DNA of 64,000 nucleotides, taken from positions 427,820 to 491,819 of the forward strand of contig NMRA01000343.1 in the NCBI GenBank assembly GCA_002633005.1. Direction: 5' to 3'. Position 1 is the first letter of the stretch. Every line of letters begins with the position of its first letter. The notes under the pieces were generated by a model. The model saw nothing but the letters and a program-made list of their open reading frames with translations. It made no database searches and had not been told where the DNA came from. Shown in pieces: positions 12,701 through 24,460 of this stretch. The DNA comes from Phoronis australis. Its lineage: Eukaryota; Phoronida; Phoronidae. Made by a program: the position numbers and the translations under genes.

Positions 12701-14356
12701 TATGTTCCCTAAACACCCCGCGTGTTTGTGGACTATGTCCTATCATGTTATTGTAACTTCATTTCACAGCCAAGCTTCAGCATTGACACACAGAAAGACT
12801 TCCTAATTTTACTGGAAAATATAAAGAAACTTTAAAACATCCTCCTTAATTTACGGATTTGGATTCTATTTATTTTCACCGAAATGAGGGGCTCAGTTTT
12901 CAGATATAATAATAGAATATGTCACAAGCAAAAGAGGAAGCCACAATAAAATGACGGAAACCTACAGCATTAGTGAGTGAACGACATCTAGGCCTACAGA
13001 TGCGCTGTAACTTGAGGGAACATAGTTGAATCCCTATTGGGACTGTTTCGTGCAATCTGGCACAAGAGTGACCTAAAAACCTATACGATCGAAAATCCCG
13101 CCCTCTCAATCGAAGTTACAAAACCGTCGTGGGAGGTAAGTTTTTTACCGGAAAACAGTCAGTCTGGATGAAAAATCATTATTGTTTCACGGATTTACTA
13201 TTGTCACAGTAACTTTCGCTTCTTCGGTTTTATCTCAGTGTTTACAAAATTTTACACAGAATCTCAATATAATGTTGGCGACTAAATCGGAATCTGAAAG
13301 GTCTATTCCCTGCTTCAGTGGAAAAGGCCTCATTGTTTATAACTGACTTTTTTCACAGGCATCCGTGACCAAATTTGCCAAATCATGAGTTGTAAGAGGT
13401 ATAATGAGCAGCCACATATTGAGACGCTGGGACGTTAACCACTTCGATTAGGTTCAAAGAATGCCTTAAAAAATTTCCAGTCAGCAAGTACTATGGACAT
13501 CACGAGCAAAACCTCCAAGGGCAGTTGATTTGCAGGAAAAATGTTTACTCTGTAGCTCAAATACGTGTTTTTAGGAAAAAAGCTCCATAGCTTTATCAGA
13601 GTATTTTGATGACGACACGGCAGACTTGACAAAAATCAGAAATAGCGACGGAAGAGCGAAAGAAAACGTATAATGGCAGTGCCTGTAGAACAGAGATGCT
13701 CTCTAACGAGCCCGTTAAATTCTTATGTGAAACCACCTGCTTGAGAGATGTGAACAGGCAACTAATCTAATCCTGCCATCGTTACCTCTTCCTTGAATGT
13801 GACCGATATAAACAGTTAGCAGTAGCTTTATCATACAAGTGCTACAAAATTTGAGTTGTCGATGCAATGTATTTTAATTATTTCTTTCATTGGTCTGATG
13901 ACTTAATAAGCGTTTCCAAACTACTACAAAGGATTTTCATGGTCCACATGATTTTGCGCAAAATAGTTCTAGTTTTGGCATAAGGACAAGTTTGGCACTA
14001 TTATAAACACCACAATTTGAACTCTAATATGCTGTTAAATAAAAAAAATCAAAGCATGTCTACGTCTAGTCATAGGCAAAAAATGTTGAAAGAACAAGCA
14101 ACATGTCCGCGTCATTTTTGTGTCGAAATGAAGGTGATCAATATTCCCAAAGACCAAAAGACGCCGTCATGTTTCGACATACCTATGCCGCTTATACTGT
14201 ATTATATAAAGTGAAAAATAACAAAATTTAGTTTTTGCATAATCATTAACACATACACATATGAAACTTACCGATGGGTATCTTTGTATCCCAGAGTCCG
14301 CATAGAGCACAAGTTATTAGATTAATAAACCCAAAAATCAACTGCGCTTTTCTCAT
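706..14356 (-). CDS. AMPA-like ionotropic glutamate receptor, 5' half (five exons, 3' end outside window)
   Basis: This is a ligand-gated glutamate channel subunit of the plasma membrane. The window holds the signal peptide and most of the first lobe-forming part of the amino-terminal domain. Reading the minus strand, five exons join without a phase conflict: 14356-14272, 6056-5901, 3865-3614, 1890-1694 and 759-706. Joined, they give 248 complete codons. Recognisable family landmarks are IGGVFD after the signal peptide, SRGICTLF, PHIMTSSSPEF, YVNDKG across a splice junction, and QGYHHIL. Exons 4 and 5 are 197 and 54 bp, which as I recall are the lengths of the equivalent vertebrate GRIA exons; this supports the AMPA class over kainate. 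The ligand-binding and channel domains must lie beyond position 1. The first intron is 8.2 kb and other introns hold MITE-like repeats. Kainate-type or an invertebrate-specific non-NMDA subunit remains possible. Confidence 0.9.
760..1693 (-). other. Glutamate receptor intron 4
   Basis: This intron is 934 bp between exons 4 and 5. It contains a GC-richer open stretch at 1376-1632 that has plausible splice ends but no receptor similarity (see rejected items). I see no other feature. Confidence 0.7.
1694..1890 (-). CDS. Glutamate receptor exon 4: amino-terminal domain, lobe crossover
   Basis: The 197-bp exon runs from acceptor AACCCAG to donor CAG|GTGAGA. Its first two bases complete the glycine of YVNDKG. 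The translation has a helix (LIELESMQQQF), a strand with an NVT sequon, a charged helix (LRRIDKWDAATRK) and a strand with CLILDTDN, ending LLKQ in phase 0. This is the RRIxExxxRxxKRYLIDC-like region of AMPA receptors. The 197-bp length matches what I recall for vertebrate GRIA exon 4. Confidence 0.92.
1891..3613 (-). other. Glutamate receptor intron 3, with a dispersed repeat at its right end
   Basis: This intron is 1.7 kb. Positions 3085-3240 resemble sequence beside the phospholipase exons (near 25140-25270 and 28490-28610), including a shared ATACCTGG block and GCATTCTGTTTCAG-like stretch. I see no other gene. Confidence 0.6.
3614..3865 (-). CDS. Glutamate receptor exon 3: amino-terminal domain core
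   Basis: The 252-bp exon has acceptor CTTTTGCAG and donor AAAG|GTATTT. It is open throughout and encodes CGLVSRGICTLFTQG, then the PHIMTSSSPEF strand, then a helix and EYKWRKAHYVYVNDK. The order and spacing of these blocks are those of AMPA/kainate receptors (SRGVxAIF, then xFITPSFP, then YYxWxKFxYLYD). Both ends are phase 1. Two NQT sequons are visible. The open frame runs beyond the acceptor into the intron, so a naive ORF overestimates the exon. Confidence 0.93.
4710..4950. mobile_element. MITE-like element with terminal inverted repeats
   Basis: The left end reads GTGTTCGTTCCAAGAAAAA and the reverse complement of the right end reads GGGGCCTGTTCCAAGAAAC. They share a GTTCCAAGAAA core at about the same distance from each end. 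The interior is rich in AAACTTAA/TTAAGTTT words pointing in opposite directions. It has no coding capacity. No target duplication is clear. Confidence 0.5.
5540..5660 (+). repeat. Dispersed repeat, copy 1 (inverted copy near 40.7 kb)
   Basis: This contains TTTCCAAGCCGCCATTTTAC and a later GTTTGTTTGTCGAC, both of which recur on the opposite strand at 40625-40750 with scattered mismatches. It lies in the receptor intron. The family is unknown. A non-autonomous element is likely. Confidence 0.55.
5901..6056 (-). CDS. Glutamate receptor exon 2: start of amino-terminal domain
   Basis: The 156-bp exon lies between an acceptor (TGTCATAG) and a donor (GTAAGT). It starts with the last two bases of a split glycine codon and reads GGVFDVKGKYTQMAINRKK and so on, to SYALNAS. 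IGGxF is the first beta strand of ionotropic receptor amino-terminal domains, and the exon carries the first helix. The NQT at its centre is a potential N-glycosylation site. It ends in phase 1, matching exon 3, where the join gives NAS-V-CGL, the family's 'A-V-C-x-x-x-x-G' region. Confidence 0.88.
6057..14271 (-). other. Glutamate receptor intron 1 (8.2 kb), no gene recognised
   Basis: This is a long first intron. I found no recognisable exon, and no strong repeat apart from a small direct repeat of GAAGACGTTTCTGTTA at 9340-9395. The open frames are short and look random. Confidence 0.6.
14272..14356 (-). CDS. Glutamate receptor exon 1: start codon and signal peptide
   Basis: ATG lies at 14356 on the minus strand. 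The exon encodes 28 residues: basic MRKAQ, a hydrophobic stretch LIFGFINLITCALCGL, then WDTKIPI. It ends with one base of the next codon before a consensus donor (G|GTAAGT). The length and composition fit a cleavable secretion signal followed by the first beta strand of the amino-terminal domain. The next exon supplies GT, giving the IGG of the family motif. Only the splice match to exon 2 identifies this short exon, but the phase, the donor and the motif continuation all agree. Confidence 0.85.
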
Positions 14357-17120
14357 TTTGTAAAGACTGTGTTTAATTTTTTCCTCTACGCACTCTTCTT
14401 GTTGGTTAAATCCTGTTTAAACTCGCCAAATAACCGAGGTTCGGTCGCTCATTGAAGCTACTTTGAGGTTCTGATGCCTCAACTGCCGTGACATGCATGC
14501 ATCTCGAAAATCAAGTTGCCTTCCCGACTTCTTATGACTCACACGTGACCTATCACAATTGCTGCATGCATAAAAACAAAAATCAATTATTGTCGTTGTA
14601 CGATGCGGACGATGACTCCCAGTGGAATTCAACTGGCGAACACAGAGTGGAGACACTGTGTCCGCTGTCGTGCCCGCTGTTTGGTATGGTGCGTGAAAAT
14701 GGGTTTGAAGTAATAGCCCGGCCTGCTCTTAATCTCACAGCCGACACCACCTATGCTAGCGCCGGGTATGCATACATATGCCAAGGAGTCTGGTTACCCA
14801 TATTGGGTAAATTGTGTATCACCGACGAGGTCTTGAAATAAGCTGGGTCACTAGATGGCGGACGAGTTTTGGGTGGACACTTGAGATGCACAATGCCAGT
14901 GTCACAAACAGCTCAGACATGTTGTGGATGGAGATTTTTGACTGTAGAATGTTACACTATATACTGATCGTCGTAGACTCATACGCAAAGCAAATGTAGC
15001 GACATGTACCTTGTGTCAAAGAAAACTATTAATTTTCGTCAATAGCTTGGCTCAGTAGAGAAAAAAACACTCAGGTTCCGGTTGTATAGTGTCGCACCAA
15101 AGTTTGAAATTTCAAGTATTGATACTTAGCCTCGGTAGGTGGGTACGACACTGCCACCCCTGGAGGACCCCTCGTAACAACGGGAAAGGGTGTAAGTTTG
15201 AGATGCACCGGTCCATGGTTTCAACTCGGTAGAGAACTATTGTAAAGTATAAACAAACCGATCTTCACCTACGGGGACCCTACCCTAATGGAGAGAGCCA
15301 GGTTTCGTTGCAAAGTTACACTGAAATCACGAGTCAGGAGAATTGGAATCGGTCGGTCCCTACCAGGAACTATATTTACGAGTTGTGTATGCTTAGCACA
15401 CGATGACGTAGTTCAGAAAGTTGTAATGGTTCTGACGCTGCACGTGATATGAGTCTCCATTAACTTGTCTGCTGGCAGCTTAGTTTCAACTACATTTGCT
15501 GCTGTTGAGTCATTCAACCGGCGAGCGCTTTCGCTCCACGAAATAGCGACCCACGATATTCAATTCTTTGAGTTCAGCAAGAACGAATTGTCATGTCTTT
15601 AATCTTAGTGTGGTGCAAGTTGCGTACAGTAGTTGCCGAGCCAACCACGTATAGGTCAAGCAATGCTTGCATTGAGAACGCGAGTTCATCGCATGTGCAA
15701 AGACATTCTCAAGAGGATTGCAAAAAATGACACTGTGCTTATCAAGTCTAATAGCATTAAGGAATGCAACATCTCAGTAGTATTTTGTACATACACGGAA
15801 TGAGAATTGTAATATTCTTGGTAAATTAATTGTTTTTGCGGTCGAGAAGTTGTCCATGTTTACACCAAACATGACCTCCCGGCGTGGGCGGATTTTGGGG
15901 GCAACATCTGCCCGGTAGCTAGATCTAAGAGATTCTTGTCTTCGGCAAATTCATCCTAGAACCGATCGTTTCCATATGAAAGAATCTGAGCGCCTAATGC
16001 CCAAATTAATATGAAAAAATGGCGTCCAAAACTTAACATTGAGGAGGGGAACTCGTTTTCAGCGACAAGAAAAATGCATCATGGACATTCTTTTGTGATT
16101 CTTAAACTTGCCAGCTTAAAATAAAGTCCTAACACAACAAACCCGCTTTCTGTTTTTTCCTTGATGATTCGATTCCTCGGCGTTAATTTCAGAGCTCGTT
16201 TTCGCGCAATATTTAGCCTAGATCTCAGTACTGCAATCGAGATCAACGAAATTAAACGATTCAGTGCTACTGTACATGGAAGGTCACCTGATTCAACAAA
16301 ATCCTGTCCGCCAATCAGAGTGTTTGGCACGGCTTAAAGAACAAGTCCCGGGATAACTTGCTAATAAAATTAGCAGTTCATAATTTAACATACTCTTATT
16401 CCTGAAACCAAGAAGACCGTTCGCCACTCAAAAGCCTAGCCTTTTACAAATTAATTGCATTTCGGGTGCAAATCCTCCCGGTAAGTTGTCGCCAGGAAAG
16501 GTCAAATCGGCGCATTTAATTTCATAAGCAGTACGTTAGCAATGAATGTTCGTTTACATCGCTTTGGCATCGGTATTGTGGTTGGTAAATGGTAATTATT
16601 GCAGAATTTCCAACTGTTTTTCACATCGTACGGTAACTAAAAAGGTATGCAACCAGTCACAGGTTCTTACTAAAATCGGACGTACATGTATCTCCCATTG
16701 TTAACTATAAAAGATAAACTGATACTACTAATGCACATACTGTTCGTGACGTCACGCGCACGATTGAGAAAATTGGGGGTCCGGACACGAGACACGTGAT
16801 TTATCCATGGGACAACGTGGGAGTTTAAGAATACGTCAATCCATACTTAGCAAGCAAATGCATTTGCTTCTCAAAACACCAGAACCTCAGGGATTTGTAC
16901 TACTTGGAGCTCCACTACATTAGACAGGTAATATGTCCGTGAATAATTATTTACGGACACGAAGGGACAGAAACACACTCGCGGGAGAGAATTTGCATTT
17001 TGTAAAAACCCCTACTTAGTGTTGATTTTTGTAAAGAGTGCTTTTTCATCATGGCTGATAGAGACATTAACGTGGTACCCGTGGCGCCAATTTCAATTTA
17101 TGAGCTCACTGCTAATTACG
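14357..17120. other. Region upstream of the receptor start; likely promoter/5' UTR side, nothing identifiable
   Basis: A 354-base plus-strand open frame at 14488-14841 shows no family resemblance. The receptor promoter should lie here, but no element can be named. The rest to 17.1 kb looks like unique intergenic DNA. Confidence 0.4.
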
Positions 17121-17562
17121 TCGGCATGTAGGCACGGCCTTTAAAGTTCACTTGTACATTTACAAAATGGATGGAACGGAGGGTGATTAGGTCGTTGTAA
17201 TCCAGGTATATTCAGTACCAACACTTAAAGTAGAAAGTTGCACATTTTTTTGAAACGATTAATTCTCCTCCGTGTAAACTGATACTCAGACGTGTAAACT
17301 GATACTCAGTTCCCAACACGTGTGCAAAAAACTGATTTCTGATAAATAACTAAATACAGTCTATGGCTTGATAGTCAGTTTGAAGACTGCACTCAGAGTT
17401 CGCAATTAGATGTGTCAACATACGAGAAAAAATGACTGCATCTTCAAACCCTGCCCTTGAAACCTCCGGCCAAGTTTCGGTTTGAGCGTCTAGCCCCACC
17501 GAGCTGTAGTTGAACAGTAATAGAAAGCATTCGATCGAATCCCTCATAATTTACGCTTCCAT

Positions 17563-18215
17563 AGATTGAAAAACATTGATGTGCATGGTGAGATTTTCAA
17601 CATAATCCGCTCTATGTTTAGTAAATTGCGCACTTATGTGAAAACTCAAGATCGTCTTACAGAGTTCTTCATTGGCACTTGCCAAGGTTGCATGATCAGC
17701 CCATTATTATTTGTGTTGTATCTGAATTTCTGGATCAACTGAGTGCGAAAAGTAATAGCAATAGCACATATCCCAGCGAACAAGTGCCAAAAGTTAACTC
17801 CCTGGTGTACGCAGACGACATGGTGTTATGTTCCTTTACCGCCATCAACTTACAATGTATGCTAAATTGTTTGGCGAATTTTGCGAATCATGGGGCATGC
17901 AAGTAAACTTGAAGAAAACCAAGGTGGTAGTTTTCAGAAAAAGTGGTCCTCTTAGACGATATGGGAAATGGTTTTACACTGGAACTTCGGTCGATGTAGT
18001 GTCTCATTATAAACACCTTGGGCTACTTATTACCCCCAAAGTTTCGTGGACCAAAGCCATTACAGACTTATCTAGTCAGTAAAGCTGCCTCTGCAATTTG
18101 TAAATTAAAGCGGAAATGTTGTAATCTACCTATGTCAATAGCCTTTCACCTGTTCGATAAATTGGTTTACCCCTCTCTGTGTTACAGCGCTGAAATATGG
18201 GGCTTTGTAAGGAAA
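17563..18215 (+). pseudogene. Non-LTR retrotransposon reverse transcriptase fragment, frameshifted
   Basis: Pieces of a LINE ORF2 reverse transcriptase are readable in order but in at least three frames. First comes a helix, then TCQGCMISPLLFVLYLN (the QGCxxSPLLF fingers/palm motif). The catalytic VYADDMVL follows at 17805-17828, then VNLKKTKVVVFRKSG and HYKHLGLLITPKVSWTKA, then LVYPSLCYSAEIWGF from the connection region. No endonuclease domain or poly(A) is seen. Frameshifts make it inactive. The post-YADD block resembles Jockey/I-like elements, but I cannot fix the clade. Confidence 0.85.
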
Positions 18216-19559
18216 ATTCTGTCTGTGTATAGTTTTTCAGATGTATGGATTAATCAAGGTGTGGTAATTCAAGCGTATATCTTAACAGTTTTTTTTCTCA
18301 ATGCGTCAGTGACTGTTATTTGCAAGGCTGGCAGTCTGATATCGAATGTAACGCAAAACTGCCTTACCATGTGAGGTAAAAAACAATGTATTGTCTAGAG
18401 AATTATCTAGAAATAGTTGGTGTCCCACGTTTTTTATCCAGTCTCTGACTCCATTGCGATGTTTAAGTGATTCGTTACTAGTGGAAAGAGGTCGCCTCAC
18501 AAATATTCCCTATGAAAATAGTTTGGATGTGTAGAGGACAAATACCACATTGTGCTAGTTTGTAGACCCGGGTTAAGCACTTAAGTGATCGTTTTGTCAT
18601 TCTCCCCCGATATCTGAATTTGATTCTCTCATGAGAACTCCGGGTACCATTCTTCTAAATTCCACAATGCTCTCAAGCGTCACAATTTATTATCCGGTGT
18701 GTAACGCACCTGACAATGCTCTGTCGTATACATGTACATGTTATACTTTGGGCCTGTGGCTATATGTATACATTTCAATTAATCACAAATTAAACAATAT
18801 AAACGCACTGACTATTATATCTATAACAAGGTAAAATTGAAGAGAGGTCGTGATCTAGGGTCTAATTCTCGAAGAGTTTATAGCTAAAATCTGTGTTCTT
18901 TTTGTCTTGTGGCGTTTGGCAGGTACATGTATGCTGCTGAGAAGGCTGCGGATTTCTGACTTTTGGATTCGAAACTGTAGACTGATTTCCAGATTTCTCG
19001 AAACAAGTTATCTGTAGCCTGATTTTTAGCCAAAAGACAGTAGACTAGTCAACAAAAAGCGCTCTGACGTCAATTATGAAGTGAACATCTCCCCTTAAAT
19101 ATCTTAGGGAACAAAAGAACTTATGAGCCGATTTTGCCACAGGTGAGCATGGCTTCATACTGATATAAACTCTTCTTCATACTCGAAAACTTTAGTGGAG
19201 ATCTGAGATTTATATTTTTGATATTCTTTTAAAAGCAGACTGGTAATTACAACAGAACTATGCATAAATAGATAAAAGCGCAGCAGCAGATGTGAGAAGA
19301 CGGTCGGTCTTTATTGCTTTTGGTATTCCACAACCCTGCAATAACTTTATCATGGCAGCGAGCAACGGAACTAGTGGCACGGCAACCGTTAGAATGAAGA
19401 TTACATTAATTTGAAAACGAGTTTTGTTGGTTAGTTCACGAGCAATTTATACTTTCTTACTGTGACGGTTATTTTCAATATCGAGGAAAAAATAAGATCC
19501 AGTAGTCCCGAAGACAGCAAATAAACCTCTTAAATGCTTATAAGGTTACCTAACGCCAT

Positions 19560-19729
19560 TTATAAGCATTTGGTCAAGTCATAATCGAACAATGTGGAAT
19601 TTACCGGACTTTTGGCAAAACATTTTAGTAACTCCGCGTCGCATTCGCACAATGCGATTCGGCATTCAATGGGATAAGTCTTGTCCCACGGTAGCACTCT
19701 CATCGGGATCAGGTAGTTATGGTTTTCGG
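19560..19729 (-). CDS. Secreted phospholipase A2 last exon, copy 1 (intact)
   Basis: Secreted phospholipase A2 hydrolyses the sn-2 ester of phospholipids with calcium. This 170-bp last exon follows a strong acceptor (TTTTCTTTTTTCAG at 19730 onward) and is open to a TAA at 19562-19560. It contains YPIECRIALCECDAELLKC, with the conserved C-x-C-D block (the Asp of the catalytic network) and the AK-P-N that follows in this family, ending TKCL. It begins in phase 1, the same phase in which the catalytic exons at 26.1 and 29.4 kb end. No catalytic His-Asp exon was found between this exon and 22.2 kb, so it is either an orphan exon or an alternative last exon for the exon at 26068-26201. Confidence 0.75.
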
Positions 19730-19740
19730 CTGAAAAAAGA

Positions 19741-22220
19741 AAACGTACAATATCACTCTATGCCGAGGATGATGAGGAATTGAGTCTCTGTTTTTGTATT
19801 CACGGGTATTTGATCCTTCGGTCAAAAATAATGATGATAGTACTGATGAATATGAAGATAACGATGATATTCATGGCCATAATGCCGACTGTGAATGAAG
19901 AGGTAAATATTTTACGAAACATCATTGTCCGGACTTTAAAGGAGAATGCCACCCGATTTAATTTGTCCTTTTTACCGTCTTAATCGGTCTATATCCACAT
20001 CGCCTCTTATACGGTCAAGCTCACCTTGCCGAGAGTTGTCGCGTTAACCAGTGAGGAAGGTGAGAAACGACGCAGCGACGTCAGTGGTTCGTCTGCAGAG
20101 TGAATGCTGCTATATTGCGGTGCATCGTTCCCGCTTGTCCGAACTATGACTCGCATAACAAACGCAGAAACGAATGACTAAAACGGGAAAAACAAAACTT
20201 TTGAAAAGTTGACTTGTAGGAGACAAAGCCAGGAAAATTCCAGTGCATGGACCTCGGTTCGCTTTTTTGAAAAAAATGCACAAAAGTGGACCTACATGTG
20301 ACAATGCGCTAAAGACTGTAATAATGGTTGAGATCTTGGCCACATACCTCTAATATTAAAGTGCTTTTACATGTAACTGGAAGAATAAGCGAGGAACTAG
20401 CACAGCCCAATCGCCGTGCTTTCACAGAATGTGGATGGAACGCAGCACACGGCTCGTTCGCGGCCGAATCCGCACATTCGCTTCACTCGAATTTCGAAAA
20501 ATAACTCAACGTTTACATCGTTTCTTCAATTTCTCGTGCCCCCGCATATTGATCGAGTATGCAACAGAGTACGCGGTAAATACAGGCGGCGGACGAATAC
20601 CCCCAAATAGTAGCCTACTTTGCTTCGAGAAAGAAGCGAGTTCGCCGGATCGAGGCCGACTGGAGCTACGATTCGGTATGACAAAGAAAAAAAACACACT
20701 GGGCACTGGCGGCCGCAAAACCCGACGTTTTTCCGTCGCGGGAACGTAAGGGAAGGAGGCGTCAGGTGGCTTTCTAATTATTTTGTCTGACCGACTCAAC
20801 TGGGCCTTGTGTTAGCGTTTTCATTAATGTATAGATGACAGTCTAATACACTCCTTAAGTTGTTCTCTGGTGTAAGTAGGTAAAAATTTTGAACAACATA
20901 CCAGTCACCACAGAAGACAGCAAAATCAATTTTCTCCTAAATAGTTTTGTAAAAATTCCAGGTCACCCTCATTCGGCCCATTTTAATTCACGAGAAAAAA
21001 TATTCATTTGAACGCGCAATTCCATGCCCAACAAGTACCAACCAAGACCTCACCAATATATTTTTAAATTTCATATTCGAAATCGTTATTAAATATAACA
21101 CACTCACCTCTGGCGTTTCCTGTTCCATGACCAAACAAGAGCAAAGTAGATCTTTGAAATGCACCCTCGACTGCATCGCAAACGGTGTCCTTCTAGGGGC
21201 GTTTACTTGCAGTTAAGAGGCAGTCCATATAAAAACCAGATTTTAAAAAAATCAGTTTATACGTCAAAATTCAAAACATCTTCATTTTTGTACATGGTAC
21301 CGACATTGAAAATAAAAGGGTCAGTGGGTCGTCCCGTTACGGGTAAATCACTATCAAGGTCCAAATTTGGTGGCCAATTTTGGTGAAAAATGAAAGCTAT
21401 TATATAACTATGAAAGCTGGGTTAATTTAAAGTACCACCACTCCAGGTTTGTAATCTAAAATACTTTTGCACAAGAACACCGAATAAAATGTTGTTTCCA
21501 GAAGCATTGCAGTTGTATAAAAGAATACGTAGGCCTACACAATAACTTATGGCCCCAACCTACTTCTATCATTGCAAAAATCACAAGGAAGATATTAATA
21601 TTAATTTCTTGAGTAAATTGAAGAAGTAAAAACTATGACATAGTAAAGTAAGAAAAATTATTACCGTGCTGGTCAAAGTGTTCTAGAAGGTGATGTTTTA
21701 CATATCTTAACACACTTTAATGAGAACTTTTCTCTAACAATATGATTCTTACAAAAGGAAAACGATAAGTAACTCATACTTCAAAGACTTCATTGATGGT
21801 ATTTGCCTCAGTCCAGTGTTCAACAATAAACAATGTACGTACACTACATAATTTCGTACACTCAATCAACATCAAAATTTGACTAAGTTAGAAATGTTTC
21901 GGATGGCCTCGAGTTTTGTGTGCCGGTATTACTTGTCGGTTTGCTGCAAGTCATCTTGAGAGATAGAGCACCTGCCTTTGCAACATCAGCTGTTAAACGA
22001 CGTGTCTTCTAGGATATTACTGGCTAAGTCCTGTGTGGCATTCTAATGCCCACAAATTTGGTAATCTCTTTTGTCTTTGCCAGACTGGATGGATTTAGGA
22101 TATAACAGTATTGTTCATGAGAACATCAGTATAAATAAGTGCTTGGAGGCATTATTTTATTGCATAGGAGTTGAAGGTACGTACATGTACACCACGCAGA
22201 GGTACGTACACTATATTTCA
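19741..22220. other. Intergenic, GC-richer patch at 20.4-20.8 kb
   Basis: Overlapping open frames occur at 20416-20799 in a locally CpG-rich stretch (CGGCGGACGAATACCCCC region), with no recognised protein. I looked for, and did not find, a CCxxHDxCY phospholipase exon on the minus strand here. Confidence 0.4.
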
Positions 22221-22775
22221 ATGACAGGTCAGCATGGAGGTACGGCCTTTAAAATTCACTTGTACATGTACAAAATGTATGGAACGGAAGGTGATTAGTT
22301 TATAATCCAGGTAGATTCAGTAGCAACACTTAAAGTAGAAAAAATCAAATTTCTTTTCAATGATTTATTTCCTATTACGTGTAAACGGATACTCAGATAC
22401 TAAATATTGTCAGTTCGAAGACTGCACTCAGAAAGATACATGTATGTTAACATACCAGAAAAATGGCCGCACTTCTTCGAACTATGCCCTTGAAATCTCC
22501 AGCCACGATTTGAGCGTCTAATCACAGCCCCACCGAGATCTTGTTGAATAGTAATATAATATAACCGCACTGGTGATTACACCTATAACATATACAGCCG
22601 AAAGTTGTTTTCTTTTTTGTCTTTAGACTTTAGACCAGTAAGTTCCTGAGCAGGCTGCGAATTTTTGACATCGAGCTGTAGGCAGATTTCTTGATTTCGT
22701 GAAACAAGCCTTCCAGTCTCTGTTAAGGAAAGCAACTCTTTTACGGGGATAAAAAATAATTTTAAAACTGTTTTT

Positions 22776-23170
22776 CATAATTTTGATAACTCAACACCCT
22801 TGACTCAATTCTCCCTTCCCCGCGATAACGAAATAGCATTGTACAGATCAAGACGTGGCCTTTTCCTCAACTCTGACAAGTTCAGGCACAACTTTAGTAA
22901 TGTCTCTCCAAACTGTAAATGTGGTGAACATCAACCTTATTCTCATATTTTCTTCAAATGTCCCCTCATCGAATCCCTGAGAGACTCACTCTTTCGTGCA
23001 CTCAATGATAACCAATCAATTGTTAACGCTCTCAATTCTTGTAATAATATCCCTACTAGAGTTACATTATTATAGAATGGTAGTCCTAACCTTGACTTCG
23101 TTCTCAACGAATTCCTCCTAAGCAATGTTAGTAAATTTTTATGTACCGTTTATCAATATTGTTGCATCTG
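22776..23170 (+). pseudogene. LINE ORF2 C-terminal fragment with zinc-binding motif
   Basis: The translation has RSRRGLFLNSDKFRHNF, then C-K-C-G-E-H-Q-P-Y-S-H-I-F-F-K-C-P. This is the CxCGxxxxxxxHxxxxCP knuckle typical of the C-terminus of many non-LTR elements. A stop at 23073-23075 interrupts it. The reading then continues in another frame (LDFVLNEFLLSNVSKFL) and ends near 23170, suggesting a small insertion. AT-rich 3' sequence follows. Confidence 0.75.
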
Positions 23171-24460
23171 ATTTCCCTACATGAATCTGTACATATTTTT
23201 GTTTTTATACATTTGTAATAGCATATCTAAGTATTGGAATACTTATATTAGATACTACTTAATTGTATATACCTCTATGTATATTAGTTTCATTTATGAA
23301 ATGTTTACCATCCAGATATATTGCTTCGCGGTTTCTGGGTGTTGGTGACATTTTTTGATGCTGTAGATAATTAGTCTAATTAAAAGCAATATTATGCAAT
23401 TTTAGTGACTAGTGTATAATTAATTAAACATATTGCTTGTTTACCAAAATTTGTAACCTCCTAGGAGTACATGGGAAGTGATTCGCCACATGTCTGTTAC
23501 CAGTTGTGGGATGTTTATAGTAACAATTGTGCCTTGTTTTGCAAGTGGTGTTACTTAAAGTCTTTGAAAACCTGTCAGCTTTGGGATGAGGCGTTTCCGA
23601 CAATAACAATAATCTGTTATTTGTCCATCGGAATTACTCAACTCTTGATTGTCCTGCACCATAATTGGTAATGACTTGGGTTCATTGCTGGAGTCCAGCA
23701 GATTGATTCACAGAATTGTTTTGGAACCAGCGGCTGTTCAGAGAATTGTTTTGGAAATAGATGTAGCATTTTGGAGGAAGTTTGTGGGTTTTCATGTTTT
23801 GAACTATTTCGCCCACCTTTCTTGTGTTCAGTATAAATATTCTGTTAGCTACTCTAGAATTCATATTGCTTAGAGAGAGGCTGCTGCTTGCTTCAAAAAT
23901 ATCTCACATACCCAGCTTTGGTAAGAGACAATTTTATTTCTTGATGTTTTACTATAAACTTTGACTTAAGAAACAACTATTCTCAGTTCTTTGATTATTT
24001 GATTAACTCATAGAAAGCGTTGTAATAGAAATTGTTGTAACTACAAGTTTCTGCTGACTATTGTTTGCCAAATTGTGAGTTGATATGGTATTATTAGATA
24101 TGTAATTTTCTGTATTTTAGTATGATGTATTTGGTACTTCAATTTGTATTAGATATTGTATTATCTTTATTAATTGATTCAGGTTTAACCGTATCATATC
24201 GTATCGTATCGTATTGTGAATCGTAAATCGTACACCGTATTGAAAATCGTATTATTACTCGTATCATATCATAAATAAAGTTTTATGAGCCACTGTTACG
24301 GTATTATTATTATTATTATACGCGTGTAAACCACTGGGTCAACAACAACAACAACAAGAGAGACACATCTAATGTGCGTGTGACTGTACGCTACACTGGG
24401 TTTGTTATTATTTCTTTGTATGCTCTGTGTATTCTTCAATAAATATATATATCACTTAAA
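23171..24460 (+). repeat. LINE 3' untranslated-like sequence and simple repeats
   Basis: AT-rich and non-coding. It includes a CGTAT/CATAT pentamer run (about 24185-24275), a TTA trinucleotide run at 24303-24320 and a CAA run near 24340-24356, and ends with AATAAA at 24439-24444. It is absent from the D1 copy, so it belongs to the inserted material. Confidence 0.5.

Larger units (their letters stand above)
17125..19740 (-). repeat. Segmental duplication D1 (diverged partner of 22.2-25.6 kb)
   Basis: The start (GGCCTTTAAAGTTCACTTGTA, 17135 onward) matches 22240 onward. Later blocks at 18800-19340 match 22565-22720 and 24460-24780, and the phospholipase last exon matches 25400-25600. The two copies differ mainly by which LINE fragment interrupts them: a reverse transcriptase here, a LINE 3' end in the other copy. 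Confidence 0.7.

Noticed and set aside
14488-14841. 117-codon plus-strand frame divergent from the receptor start
   Set aside because: No domain, no splice or start context of note, and cysteine-rich only by chance composition. Left as intergenic.
24185-24300. CGTAT-rich run considered as a CRISPR-like or telomere-like array
   Set aside because: Short imperfect pentamers with no spacers. Simple sequence at a LINE tail in an animal genome.
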